In this document: piece by piece, positions 1 to 9,260 of the stretch
How positions within the stretch are numbered: the stretch's first letter is position 1
How the letters are laid out: every line of letters starts with the position of its first letter
Origin: Eriocheir sinensis
Taxonomy: Eukaryota > Arthropoda > Malacostraca > Decapoda > Varunidae
Direction: 5' to 3'
NCBI RefSeq assembly: GCF_024679095.1
Contig: NW_026111631.1
Coordinates: 67,501-131,500 of the forward strand
Length of the DNA: 64,000 bases
Notes under the pieces: model-generated
What the model was told of the DNA's origin: nothing
The model's input: only the letters and a program-made list of their open reading frames with translations
Databases searched by the model: none
Made by a program: the position numbers and the translations under genes

Positions 1-750
1 GGGCACGGACGGCAGTCAGGCACTTAGCTACAAGATCACAGTCGGCAGGGGAGGAGGACACAAGTTCATGCAAGGCAGCCTGGCTATCAACAAACAAGTA
101 GACATTTTCGTGCAAAGCTGCTACAGTGTATTTTTATTGATGTTTACAAGTTGATAAAAGTCAAAAGACGAGCAATACTTACCAAAATAAATAAGATGAA
201 ACTCAAATTAACCCCCAAAAAACACTAACGACGTTTTATTCATAATTTTTCGCCATTAGAGCGAATGCCGGGAAATCCAATATCCCCTAAAAACACATGA
301 AAACACTTATCTAAGACAATTTAAACCCGCAAAAACAGTAAGCACATTTTCGTCAAGTATTTCCCGCCATTAAAACACAATTAAACACAAACTAGGGAAA
401 TAACAGGTCAGAGAAGAAGAAGAGGAAGGGAAGATGGCCGCTGCCGTGGCCAAGCAGTGTGAATGCAAGAAACTACAGGTGGTCTGAGTCCCGCAGAGCT
501 TTCTGGAAAAGATGTGGTGTGCAAGAAATAGGGAATTGGAAGATTTGTAATGGATACTGCTTGTGTTGTTTTATTTTTACAGGGTGTGCCGATACGAAGG
601 CCTGACTCTCCAACGGGTCACTGTACAGCAAGAGCAAGAGCAAGAGCAGCTGCCAGCTGATCGAGGCAGGAGGCACATAACTTTACCAACGGGGAGCCGC
701 TCCGCCCTACTGCTTCATACCACTAACTGCTCCCACCACACAGCACCGAG
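1..750. other. Stretch without a recognisable gene
   Basis: I recognise no gene here. The first 420 bases are A/T-rich. An 18-codon frame opens at 434 (MAAAVAKQCECKKLQ) and reaches a CAG/GTGGTC boundary near 478, which could be a short first coding exon, but nothing else supports it. It lies upstream of the candidate ATP6V0E start at 1269, so the stretch may include that gene's promoter or 5' region. No promoter motif could be assigned. Confidence 0.3.
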
Positions 751-1003
751 GGACCAGAGAGTGCCACGAGAGCCACACAGAGCCACCAGAGGACCAGTGA
801 GTGCCACGAGAGCCACACAGAGCCACCAGAGGACCAGTGAGTGCCACGAGAGCCACACAGAGCCACCAGAGGACCAGTGAGTGCCATGAGAGCCACACAG
901 AGCCACCAGAGGACCAGAGAGTTCCACGAGAGCCACACAGAGCCACCAGAGGACCAGTGAGTGCCATGAGAGCCACACAGAGCCACCAGAGGACCGTCGA
1001 AGG
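751..1003 (+). repeat. 40-bp tandem minisatellite, about 6 copies
   Basis: The motif GTGCCACGAGAGCCACACAG recurs exactly every 40 bases (761, 801, 841, 881, 921, 961) with single-base variants (GTGCCATGAG, GTTCCACGAG). Frames through it are open on both strands because the unit lacks stops in several frames. I do not read it as coding. Confidence 0.9.
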
Positions 1004-1077
1004 CTACACGCACCAAATAATTGCGGAGTGCCAGTAGAACCCAGTGTGTAGGGGCGGTGTAGGGGCGAGGCTCGGCG

Positions 1078-1234
1078 AAGAGGAAGTAGAAGAAAACAAG
1101 AAGAAAAAGAGGAAGAAGAAGAAAAACGAAGAGCAAAAGAAGAAGAACAGGAAAAATAAAAAAAGGACCTGACACATACAAGTAAACGACACGTACAAGA
1201 CAAACTGCGGCTATTTTGACCCCCCCCCCCCCCG
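1078..1234. repeat. Polypurine tract and poly-C run
   Basis: Bases 1078-1170 are almost purely A/G (AAGAAGAAGA type). A run of about 14 C follows at 1220-1233. It sits just upstream of the putative ATP6V0E start codon. The poly-C run may have an uncertain length in the assembly. Confidence 0.8.
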
Positions 1235-1268
1235 TGAGTCCGTCTAGAGGGTCAGGTCAGAGGTCATC

Positions 1269-1342
1269 ATGGGTGCCGACGCCGTGCCCATAGCAGTGAT
1301 GACTGGTGGTGGGTGCAGTGATGCCAAGGGTCAGAACAAGGG
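1269..1342 (+). CDS. ATP6V0E: V-type proton ATPase subunit e, candidate exon 1
   Basis: Subunit e is a very small hydrophobic subunit of the membrane Vo sector of the proton pump that acidifies endosomes, lysosomes and apical membranes. This exon opens with ATG at 1269 and reads MGADAVPIAV..., like the MGA.AVP start of arthropod homologues. It ends in KGQNKG followed by the donor GG/GTGAGTGA. From general knowledge of the family, the first animal coding exon ends at the equivalent PKGPNRG position. The exon leaves two bases (GG) that pair in phase with the single G opening exon 2. The oddity is that residues 12-19 (TGGGCSDA) replace the hydrophobic stretch expected for transmembrane helix 1, making the exon about 8-9 codons short. 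This could be a deletion, an assembly error in repeat-rich DNA, or a wrong exon. Confidence 0.55.
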
Positions 1343-1350
1343 GTGAGTGA

Positions 1351-1790
1351 TGACTGGACTCACCACCATCATCACCATTGTCATCACCATCATCATTACC
1401 ATTATCATCACCTTTATCATCACTTTCATCATCACCATTGTCATCACCACCATCACTACCATTATCATCATTACCACCATCATCACCACCATCAGTATCA
1501 CCACTGTTATCATCACTTTCATCATCACCATTGTCATCACCATCATCACTACCATTATCATCACCACCACCATCACCACCATCAGTATCACCACTGTTAT
1601 CATCACTTTCATCATCACCATTGTCATCACCATCATCATTACCATTATCATCACCACCACCATCACCACCATCAGTATCACCACTGTTATCATCACTTTC
1701 ATCATTTCCATTGTCATTACCACCATCATTATTTCCATTATCATCACCACCACCATGAGTATCATCACATTATCATTATTATTGTTATAT
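1351..1790 (+). repeat. Degenerate (ATC/CAT)n tract with a 90-bp higher-order period
   Basis: The tract is almost entirely CAT/CAC/ATT triplets. Within it the marker ATCAGTATCACCACTGTTAT recurs at 1491, 1581 and 1671, so blocks of exactly 90 bases were duplicated on top of the triplet repeat. Long His-rich, Met/Val-rich and Ser/Pro-rich frames across it come from the triplet structure. It begins only 9 bases after the exon 1 donor. Confidence 0.95.
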
Positions 1791-1944
1791 TGCTATGCAT
1801 GGGTGTTCGGCCTTTTTAGCAGTATTTCTCTAGTCTTACACCCGCTGCCTCCCAGACTCACCAATAAGTCTGCAGGATAGATGGGTTCATTTACGTTTCC
1901 TCAGTTTGTCATTATACCTTTGCTAGATGAGTTTAGGTGACGGT

Positions 1945-2205
1945 GGGGGCTTCGTGGTGCAGTGGTTAGCACACTTGGCTCACAACCGAGAGAGCCCGGG
2001 TTTGATTCCTGGGCGGAGTGGAAAAATTTGGGCGGCTTTTCCAATACCCTACGCCCCTGTCCACCCAGCAGTGAATGGGTACCAGGTATTAATTGGGGGT
2101 TGTGTCCCGTCTCCTGGGATCTGTTCCCTTATATAATTCCTTCCCCTTCTGTCTCTCTCCGGCATATGACCACAGATGTTGTGCCGACTAAACCAAACTT
2201 TCCAA
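1945..2205 (+). mobile_element. tRNA-derived SINE, family 1, copy 1
   Basis: The head resembles a tRNA gene: A-box-like GTGGTGCAGTGGTTAGCAC, anticodon stem-loop with loop CTCACAA (anticodon CAC, Val-like), and B box GGTTTGATTCC. A body of about 190 bases follows, ending in the family tail (TGCCGACTAAACCAAACTTTCC). No clear target duplication is visible here. Five other copies and a tail fragment lie in the window, three of them with clear duplications and a fourth with an imperfect one. Confidence 0.9.
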
Positions 2206-3032
2206 ACGTTTCCATTTTGTACACTTGCAGAGGTATATAGCACACGCGTGCTCATGCCTGTTTAAGTGCGTGATCTTTGTGTTTTCAGCACTACAGTAAT
2301 CCCTCGTTCATCGCAGGGGTTTGGTTCCAGAACCCCCCGCGATAGGCGAAAATCCGCGAAGTAGCGACCTTATATTTATTTTATTATTTTTATAATTTAT
2401 ATATTATATTTTATATATATTACTTATATAATCACGCATATCTCTGTGAATCTTGCCTCAGCCGTGTGAACAAGGTCACCCAACCACTAGTTTCTCGAGA
2501 GATTCAAAGTCGGCTACATTTCACGGGAAACTCATCGAAATTCTAGTCAGAAACTCGTCACCAACATATCGGTTACTCGTGTGGTCGGTAAGTTGTGGTC
2601 ACAAGAAGAAGAAGAGCGTATCAGCTGTTCGGTTCAGTAGCTCTCCACGTGTTTATTCCAGCACCGCAAAGAGCTCCACCAAACTAGATAAGCTTGGAAT
2701 AACTATTTTGAGCAAGTTTAGGACTTTAGTCTTGTTCAAGTGCAGTCATTGCCTCATCCTGTCTGGGTCCTCACTGCCAACTTCTCGAGCATTTAACGGC
2801 AGCAAGCTGTAACACACTCTCCATTTGTCCCCGAGCTAACCACTCACAAACCAACAAATGCTACGGTCGCTGAGCCAATCAGCGCCCAGGATACAGAACA
2901 CAGTGCTCTGGTTGGTCGCCTCCCATCCATCGGCCAATAGTGTGCCCGTGTGTAGCTGCGTTTTACATACGTGCGAGTCTTTGTCTATGCATCTGCTGTG
3001 CGCTACGTATTTTATTTCAATTTAGTATTATT

Positions 3033-4741
3033 TTAACCCAGTAGCAGCAGGGATCATGATTCTTAATGGTCCCTCTAAGCAAGGAAAGTGAGAAAAAATC
3101 ACCCCTCACACAAACCATTTCATAATATATATCAAAGCATTTGTGATCAGTTTATGCATCATCTATTTTGGGGGGTTAAAATCATGGGACAAATTTGGCC
3201 CGTCGGTGCTACACAGCAAAGCCACAAATTTGGCCCGTCGCTGCTACACAGCAAAGCCACAAATTTGGCCCGTCGCTGCTACACAGCAAAGCCACAAATT
3301 TGGCCCGTCGCTGCTACACAGCAAAGCCACAAATTTGGCCCGTCGCTGCTACACAGCAAAGCCACAAACTTGGCCCGTTGCTGCTACACAGCAAAGCCAC
3401 AAATTTGGCCCGTCGCTGCTACACAGCAAAGCCACAAACTTGGCCCGTTGCTGCTACACAGCAAAGCCACAAACTTGGCCCGTTGCTGCTACACAGCAAA
3501 GCCACAAACTTGGCCCGTTGCTGCTACAGCACTGCCACAAACTTGGCCCGTTAACTGCTACACAGCAAAGCCACAAACTTGGCCCGTTGCTGCTACACAG
3601 CAAAGCCACAACTTGGCCCGTTGCTGCTACACAGCAAAGCCACAACTTGGCTGTTGCTGCTACACAGCAAAGCCACAAACTTGGCCCGTTAACGCTGCTA
3701 CACAGCAAAGCCACAAACTTGGCCGTTGCTGCTACAGCAAAGCCACAAACTTGGCCCGTTGCTGCTACACAGCAAAGCCACAAACTTGGCCCGTTGCTGC
3801 TACACAGCAAAGCCACAAACTTGGCCCGTTGCTGCTACACAGCAAAGCCACAAACTTGGCCCGTTGCTGCTACACAGCAAAGCCACAAACTTGGCCCGTT
3901 GCTGCTACACAGCAAAGCCACCAACTTGCCCCGTTGCTGCTACAGCAAAGCCACAAACTTGGCCCGTTGCTGCTACAGCAAAGCCACAAACTTGGCCCGT
4001 TGCTGCTACACAGCAAAGCCACAACTTGCCCCTTTGCTGCAACCCAGCAAAGCCACAAACTTGGCCCGTTGCTGCTACACAGCAAAGCCACAAACTTGGC
4101 CCGTTGCTGCTACACAGCAAAGCCACAAACTTGGCCCGTTGCTGCTACACAGCAAAGCCACAAACTTGGCCCGTTGCTGCTACACAGCAAAGCACAAACT
4201 TGGCCCGTTGCTGCTACACAGCAAAGCCACAAACTTATTGTTACTACACAGCAAAGCCACAAACTTGGCCCGTTGCTGCTACACAGCAAAGCCACAAACT
4301 TGGCCCGTTGCTGCTACACAGCAAAGCCACAAACTTGGCCCGTTGCTACACAGCAAAGCCACAAACTTGGCCCGTTGCTACACAGCAAAGCCACAAACTT
4401 GGCCCGTTAACGCCACAAACCCGTTGCTGCTACACAGCAAAGCCACAAACTTGGCCTGTTACACAGCAAAGCCACAAACTTGGCCCGTTGCTGCTACACA
4501 GCAAAGCCACAAACTTGGCCCGTTGCTGCTACACAGCAAAGCCACAAACTTGGCCCGTTGCTGCTACACAGCAAAGCCACAAACTTGGCCCGTTGCTGCT
4601 ACACAGCAAAGCCACAAACTTGGCCCGTTGCTGCTACACAGCAAAGCCACAAACTTACGTTACACAGCAAAGCCACAAACTTGGCCCGTTGCTGCTACAC
4701 AGCAAAGCCACAAACTTGGCCCGTTGCTGCTACCGGGTTAA
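3033..4741 (+). mobile_element. piggyBac-like MITE (family P1), copy A, expanded
   Basis: It is bounded by TTAA at 3033 and 4738. The left end is TTAACCCAGTAGCAGCAG and the right end GCTGCTACCGGGTTAA, which matches the inverted repeat TTAACCCGGTAGCAGCG seen in six other copies. TTAA targets with CCC-starting ends are typical of piggyBac elements. No transposase is present. About 150 bases of unique left part are followed by a 35-bp tandem array that makes up 90% of this copy. Confidence 0.85.
3188..4735 (+). repeat. 35-bp tandem array inside the MITE, about 44 units
   Basis: The unit runs from ACAAATTTGGCCCGTCGCTG through CTACACAGCAAAGCC. Early units carry AAATTTGGCCCGTCGC and later ones AAACTTGGCCCGTTGC, so the array has two homogenised halves. 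Scattered units have 1-10 base deletions. The long frames rich in CCYTAKPQTWPV or LLLHSKATNLAR come from the repeat, not from a protein gene. Other MITE copies carry 1, 2, 3 or about 6 such units. Confidence 0.95.
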
Positions 4742-5069
4742 TATGTTCTTATTAATACTTTCTTAATTTTTTTATATTGTTTACAATTTTTTTAGGCTAG
4801 GAAATGCTTCTTTTACTGCAAAAATAAGTAAAATAATAAATATATTAAAATACCTCTATACAGCAAAATCCCGCGATATAGCGAAAAATCCGCGAAACGA
4901 AACTAAATATTTACAATCTTAAAATCCGCGATACAGCGAGACCGCGATAAGTGAACCGCGATATGGCGAGGGACTACTGTATATTATTACTATGTTATTT
5001 ATACAGTCATACCTCGGTTTATGAGTTCAATTCGTTCCGGAATTTTGCTTGCAAACCAAAATGTAGTGC

Positions 5070-5262
5070 TGACTTGCCTGATGGGTGAGCCTCCCATAGC
5101 TCACTCTGCCAGGGGGTCACCTCTTTGGCCGACTGGTTAAGGAGTGGCTCTCCCGTCTCGCTGGTCGCGGGTTTGATCCCCGGCGCCGGCAAACCTTTCC
5201 TTGTCTGGATTAATTTCTCGTGTGTTTCGGTACACACGGTGGCCGTGTGGGGGTGTAGTAAA
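5070..5262 (+). mobile_element. tRNA-derived SINE, family 2
   Basis: The A-box-like TGGCCGACTGGTTAAGGAG and B-box-like GGTTTGATCCC are correctly spaced for a tRNA head. A tail with TTAATTTCTCGTGTGTTTCG and ACACACGG follows. A reverse-strand copy at 32.89-33.09 kb shares head and tail, which defines the family. The element sits inside the mariner-like remnant. Boundaries are approximate. Confidence 0.7.
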
Positions 5263-5320
5263 GAGAAAATTCTGGCATTTCAAAAACACTCATCAACCAA
5301 AACGAATTTCCCCATTGAAA

Positions 5321-5518
5321 TTAACCTGGTGGTGGTGGTAACAGCAGGGATCATGATTCTTAATGGTCCCTGTAAGCGAGAAAAATGAGAAAAAATCACC
5401 CTCACACAAACCATTTCATAATGTATATATCAAAGCATTTCTGATCAGATTATGTATCATCTACTTTGGGGGTTAAAATCATGGCACAAATTTGGCCCAT
5501 CGCTGCTACACGGTTTAA
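5321..5518 (+). mobile_element. piggyBac-like MITE P1, copy B
   Basis: It starts TTAACCTGGTGGTGGTGGTA and ends CGCTGCTACACGGTTTAA. The shared core is present (GGATCATG, CTTAATGGTCCC, GAGAAAAATGAGAAAAAATC, ATATATCAAAGCATTT). It contains a single 35-bp-type unit. The right inverted repeat has decayed (ACACGGTTTAA for ACCGGGTTAA). It is inserted at the TTAA of CATTGAAATTAA in the mariner-like remnant. Confidence 0.8.
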
Positions 5519-5639
5519 GTGACCCAATTGATGCGTCCCATATCCCAAAAAATATTAACATAAAATCATATTACTTGTTATTCAATACAGAATAAATGTA
5601 ATTTTACTAACAAACAGCAATGATAAATAATATAAATGA

Positions 5640-5724
5640 TATAGTATGATAATATGAATATAAATGATATAGTATAATATATAAATAATATAGTAATAAT
5701 ATACTGCTGAAAACACAAAGATCA
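5640..5724. repeat. AT-rich repeat
   Basis: Imperfect ATAAATGATATAGTATRATA units repeat about three times. Nothing else is visible. Confidence 0.5.
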
Positions 5725-5945
5725 CACACTAGACTGCCGAGTGGCTTAAAACTACCCACATGCTGTCCAGAAGACCACCTGTCAACCCGGACTCTAGATT
5801 CTAGGATTAAAATGAGCTCCGGGGGGCAGCATGAGCCAGTGCATGATGGCGCCACTATAAACACTTGCCTGCGTCACAACGGGCTGGGCCATACCATCAG
5901 ACCCCTCCAAACAAGCCTACCGGCGTGAGGTGCTACCTTTGCAAG
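5725..5945 (+). mobile_element. tRNA-derived SINE, family 3, head-less copy
   Basis: It starts within the body (GCCGAGTGGCTTAAAACTAC) and contains GGGGGGCAGCATGAGCCA, GGCGCCACTATAAACACTTG and CCTACCGGCG. All of these are shared with the fuller copy at 34.09-34.44 kb. The tRNA-like head and the A-rich tail are missing. Confidence 0.75.
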
Positions 5946-6075
5946 TGTACAATGCAGACTGAAAGGAACGCCACTGAGGCTTGCCCCCCCGGTCCTGTTG
6001 TGAGCATAGTATCCGCCATTCCTGTTTTCTCCTTTGCAGCACTATCTCTTTTAACCGTCTTTCTGGGGGACATTG

Positions 6076-6340
6076 TTAACCTGGTAGCAGCGGGGATCAT
6101 GTTTCTTAATGGTCCCTCTAAGCGAGAAAAATGAGAAAAAATCATCCTCACACAAACCATTTCATAATATATATCAAAGCATTTGTGATCAGTTTATGCA
6201 TCATCTATTTTTTGGGGTTTATATCATGGCACAAATTTGGCCCGTCGCTGCTACACGGTAAAGCCACAAATTTGGCCCGTCGCTGCTACACGGTAAAGCC
6301 ACAAATTTGGCCCGTCGCTGCTTCACGGTAAAGCCACAAA
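6076..6340 (+). mobile_element. piggyBac-like MITE P1, copy C, 3'-truncated
   Basis: It starts at TTAACCTGGTAGCAGCGGGG and carries the full family core and three 35-bp units with ACGGTAAAGCC linkers. The terminal ACCGGGTTAA is absent and the sequence breaks off into unrelated DNA at about 6340. Just upstream, TTTTCTCCTTTGCAG at 6034-6048 resembles a 3' splice site, but no exon could be assigned. Confidence 0.75.
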
Positions 6341-6450
6341 GACCGCACACTGTAGGGTTGAAAATACTAAGATCGCACGCCAAAGCACAAATGCAATCGG
6401 ACACGAGTGCACGGATATTATCTCTACGAGCTTACAACGCGGACCGAGAC

Positions 6451-7038
6451 TAGGGTTGCCAACTTGCCACCCTTTCCTTAAAATACAGAATGCCATTTGT
6501 TCCGTATTTGGCTGTCTGAATGGTTAAGCAGATAAAATTCACTATTTTAAAACTAGTGAGTGCATTTTTTGGGGAACCACAAAACCAGTCCATAAAATTA
6601 TGTTTGTCAAGTGTCATCGGGGGGCTTCCTGGTGCAGTGGTTAGCACACTCGGCTCACAACCGAGAGAGCCCGGGTTCGATTCCCAGGCGGAGTGGAAAA
6701 ATTTGGGCGGCTTTTCCAATACCCTACGCCCCTGTCCACCCAGCAGTGAATGGGTACCAGATATTAATCGGGGATTGTGTCCCGTCTCCTGGGATCTGTT
6801 CCCTTTTCCTATAATTCCTTCCCCTTCTGTCTCTCTGGCATGTGACCACAGATGTTGCGCCGACTAAACCAAACTTTCCAACTGTTTCCTCCTCCTATAA
6901 TTCCTTCCCCTTCTGTCTCTCTGGCATGTGACCACAGATGTTGCGCCGACTAAACCAAACTTTCCAACTTTCAAGTGTCGTCCTGAAATACGTGTAAAAT
7001 TCGTTCTGTATTTTTCTGAGCTCAAGGTGGCAGCCCTG
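6451..7038 (+). mobile_element. hAT-type MITE interrupted by a SINE
   Basis: The left end TAGGGTTGCCAACTTGCC and right end AAGGTGGCAGCCCTG are imperfect inverted repeats of the hAT form CAGGGYTGCCA. The flanks ACCGAGAC (6443-6450) and ACTGAGAC (7039-7046) form an 8-bp target duplication with one mismatch, as expected for hAT. Without the inserted SINE (6619-6970) it would be about 240 bases. No coding capacity is visible. Confidence 0.75.
6619..6970 (+). mobile_element. SINE family 1, copy 2, with duplicated tail
   Basis: The tRNA-Val-like head (loop CTCACAA) and body are intact. The 3' part (TCCTATAATTCCTTCCCCTT to CCAAACTTTCCAAC) occurs twice, at about 6808-6884 and 6893-6968. Target duplications TCAAGTGTCATC (6607-6618) and TCAAGTGTCGTC (6971-6982) flank it, showing LINE-type retroposition into the hAT MITE. 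Confidence 0.9.
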
Positions 7039-7039
7039 A

Positions 7040-7399
7040 CTGAGACTATTCCCATTGTTCTCCTCTTTGAGCACTCTCGTCTTGCAGTGAGCAAAGGGAA
7101 CACACGCTCACGTCTTCAACTTGTACAAAAAACCACGCCAGTCCTCGTTGAAAGACTGACTTAGTCGGCTAGGCTGACGTCACCAGATAGAGTCAGTCAA
7201 TCGGCGTCCTCCCCTCCCCTTCATGAGCCGTCCACCGCCAAGGGTCTGTGGCACCGTTGTTAACGATTATTATTTGGGGTTTTTGGGTCGGAAGTCGGTT
7301 AATATAAGAGGCTGAGTAAGACAATCTGGCAACGTGGGTCTGTGGTACCCCCTCAGAGGGACGTACGCTCTTGACCCCGGTGGCCTCCAAATAGCCTGT
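7040..7399. other. Intronic stretch, nothing assigned
   Basis: This is unique-looking sequence with G/C-rich patches (CGTCCTCCCCTCCCC near 7203). I see no repeat, exon signature or RNA gene. Confidence 0.3.
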
Positions 7400-7530
7400 G
7401 TCTTCCAGCACTTTCTAGCTCATTCTGGTCCTAAAATTTGGAAGTCTGTGCCAAATCACGTTCAACTATTACCAACATTGCATACATTTAAGAAACAGTA
7501 TAAACAGTATATCCTTGCTCAGTATTGATA
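7400..7530 (+). mobile_element. LINE C-terminal fragment
   Basis: The frame ending at 7528 contains GPKIWKSVPNHVQ and then FKKQYKQYILAQY. This matches the end of many LINE ORF2 proteins (a G..LWN.LP stretch, then FK..LK..). Upstream homology is not obvious. It could also be chance, so confidence is modest. Confidence 0.4.
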
Positions 7531-7881
7531 ATCTAATCTAATAGCTAATGTATATAAGTGGATTATTATGTTCTATGAGGGGTGAATATGTATTATGTAA
7601 TGAATTTTTTTTACAAACATGCCGCCCAAAACAAGATCTGCTTTAAATGGGCTGCTTACAAACTACTAAATTCATTTATCCTTGTTAAAAACCATAGTTT
7701 GTAGGCATAGTAAAGTGTTTCAAGTGTTTTGCCACCCTTGAGGTGGCGACAAATTTATAAAAAAAAACAACAAAAACAAACAAACACGTACTAACAGGCT
7801 GCTCATATACCAAGCCACCGCCAAGTGAAGGCATGTTTTGTGATCTTTTTTGCCCATAAATCAACACTCGTTAAACCAAGG

Positions 7882-7893
7882 ACTATTATTATG

Positions 7894-7962
<69 letters not shown>

Positions 7963-7977
7963 GTTGTTGTTGTTGTT
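7882..7977 (+). repeat. (ATT)n then (GTT)n microsatellite
   Basis: About 26 ATT repeats with one interruption (ATG at 7891) pass into five GTT repeats. It ends 32 bases upstream of the ATP6V0E exon 2 acceptor. Confidence 0.97.
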
Positions 7978-8009
7978 CAATGTTTGTTGACCGTTCTGTT
8001 TTGTTCCAG

Positions 8010-8057
8010 GGTGATCCAGGTGGTCTTGGTGATAACGGCCACCTCCTGCTGGCTATT
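8010..8057 (+). CDS. ATP6V0E: V-type proton ATPase subunit e, exon 2
   Basis: It is bounded by TTTTGTTCCAG on the left and GTAAGTG on the right. It reads (G)VIQVVLVITATSCWL(F), a hydrophobic segment matching transmembrane helix 2 of subunit e. In animal homologues I know of, this exon begins right after PKGPNRG and ends at the LF of a CCYLFW-type motif, which is what is seen here. The phase is exact: it opens with G completing the glycine codon of exon 1 and closes with TT, completed to Phe by the T of exon 3. A (TG)n tract begins within the donor region. Confidence 0.8.
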
Positions 8058-8058
8058 G

Positions 8059-8059
8059 T

Positions 8060-8103
<44 letters not shown>
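8059..8103 (+). repeat. (TG)n microsatellite at the exon 2 splice donor
   Basis: GTAAG of the donor runs directly into about 20 TG repeats. On the minus strand this is the (CA)n end of the adjacent LINE fragment, whose last unique bases are CAACTAGGTAAATA. Confidence 0.95.
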
Positions 8104-8105
<2 letters not shown>

Positions 8106-8733
8106 TTACCTAGTTGTAGTTTTACAGGCCTGGGCTTTACGCTGGTGTGGTCCCGTCTCTGTATCTACATTTATCCATCTTTTCCTTGAAGCTTTGCACA
8201 CTCCTCGCCGATACTACATCCTCACTTAGTCTGTTCCAAACCTCAATATTTCTTTGTGGGAAGTGATATTTCTTTATGTCTCTCAAGCATCTTCCCTTCC
8301 TCAGTTTTTTACTGTGTCCTTTTGTGTTCCTGGTCGTAATTTCTTCTTTTAGTAGTAACTCCTCGTTGTCTACTTCTTCCATTTTGCTCAATAATTTATA
8401 GATTTGTATTAGGTCTCCCCTCTCTCTTCTATGTCCTAGTGTTGGTAGGTCCATTTCCTGTAGTCTCTCCTCGTATGTCAATCCCTCCAGCTCTGGAACC
8501 ATTTTTGTTGCCATTCTTTGTATTCTTTCTAGTTACTTTATGTGTTTCTTCTTATGGGGAGACCACACTGCCTCTGCATATTCCAACTTTGGTCTGATCA
8601 TAGTGGTAATTAATTTTTTCATCATATCCTTATCCATGTAATGAAATGCTAGTCCTATATTTCTCACCATGTTATACGTATCACCAAATATCCGCTTTAC
8701 ATGACTCTCTGGCTGTTTGTTATCTTGCATGAT
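8104..8733 (-). mobile_element. CR1-like LINE, C-terminal ORF2 and 3' end
   Basis: Minus-strand translation from 8730 gives RPKLEYAEAVWSPHKKKHIK, a stop (TAA at 8533-8535), then LERIQRMATKMVPEL in the same frame, and near the end the typical RNIEVWNRLSEDVV...SFKEKMDK. This is the region after the reverse transcriptase in CR1-type LINEs. The 3' UTR ends CAACTAGGTAAATA plus (CA)n. The copy is 5'-truncated with one nonsense codon, so it is dead. Confidence 0.85.
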
Positions 8734-8740
8734 TATGTGT

Positions 8741-9085
8741 GTGTGTGTATTTACCTAGTTGTATTTACCTAGTTGTGACATACAGGAAAAGAGCTACTCT
8801 TGTGCTGTCCCGTCTCCATATCCTCTCTTATCCAACTTTTCCTTAAAATCCTGAATGTTTCTTGCACAAACCACCTCCTCCTCCAGTCCATTCCACAGCT
8901 CAATGCTTCTGTTTGGGAAGCTAAACTTTTTCACATCTCACCCTCAACTTCTTTCCATGTCCTCTCGTTTCTCTCTCGCTCCTCACACGCAGGTCCTCTC
9001 TGTCCAGATTCTTCACCCCACTCGTCACCCTGTACACCGCTATCAGGTCTCCTCTTTCTCTTCTTCTCTCCAGGGTTGTGAGCCC
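8741..9085 (-). mobile_element. Second CR1-like LINE 3' end
   Basis: The minus strand encodes a decayed form of the same C-terminus (FPNRSIELWNGLEEEVVCAR, then IQDFKEKLDK) and ends in two copies of CAACTAGGTAAATAC followed by (CA)n. It is a separate, older insertion of a related family, next to the first. Confidence 0.75.
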
Positions 9086-9260
9086 CATGCTATTGAGTCT
9101 GTGTGTCTGTGTATGTGTGTGTGTGTGGCTGTGTTTACCTGTCTGTACTTACCAAGTTGTATTGACCTAGTGTTAGTATGCATGGCCTGAGTCTCTCTAG
9201 ACCTCCCTTCATTTCTCTTCACTGTGATAAGTGTTTGTTCAAACAGCTGTGTTGTACCAG

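Larger units (their letters stand above)
2292..4981. mobile_element. Tigger/pogo-like Tc1-mariner element with nested insertion
   Basis: The left end (TA)CAGTAATCCCTCG at 2292 and the right end CGAGGGACTACTG(TA) finishing at 4981 are inverted repeats flanked by TA, the target duplication of the Tc1-mariner superfamily. Subterminal CGCGATA.GCGAAAATCCGCG blocks occur at both ends (about 2338 and 4870). No transposase frame survives. The element is 2.7 kb mainly because a piggyBac-like MITE (3033-4741) is inserted in it. Bases 2460-3030 are its remaining internal sequence and encode nothing I recognise. Confidence 0.75.
5004..5610 (+). mobile_element. Mariner-like remnant broken by a SINE and a MITE
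   Basis: It begins TA/CAGTCATACCTCGG at 5002 and continues GGTTTATGAGTTCAATTCGT. After the SINE, ACTCATCAACCAAAACGAAT and CCCCATTGAAATTAA follow (5289-5324). After the MITE it resumes as GTGACCCAATTGATGCGTCC and CCAAAAAATATTAACATAAA. The blocks resemble the known ends of a widespread mariner-type family. The right terminus was not found, so the end is approximate. Confidence 0.5.

Noticed and set aside
1945..2020. Functional tRNA-Val or tRNA-Ala gene (also at 6.62, 9.26, 25.43, 27.72 and 40.86 kb)
   Set aside because: The tRNA-like heads are followed by a constant non-tRNA body and tail. Three copies have clear target duplications (a fourth an imperfect one), so they are SINEs.
3088..4741. 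Large open frames of 346-532 codons across 3.1-4.7 kb
   Set aside because: They follow the 35-bp repeat in all frames and have no protein-like composition. They are a product of a stop-free repeat unit.
6034..6076. Exon of ATP6V0E starting after TTTTCTCCTTTGCAG and encoding the missing helix (ALSLLTVFLGDIV)
   Set aside because: The acceptor looks good and the phase could fit, but a MITE begins at 6076, no donor is present, and exon 1 already ends at the conserved KG.N.G boundary. Kept only as a possibility.
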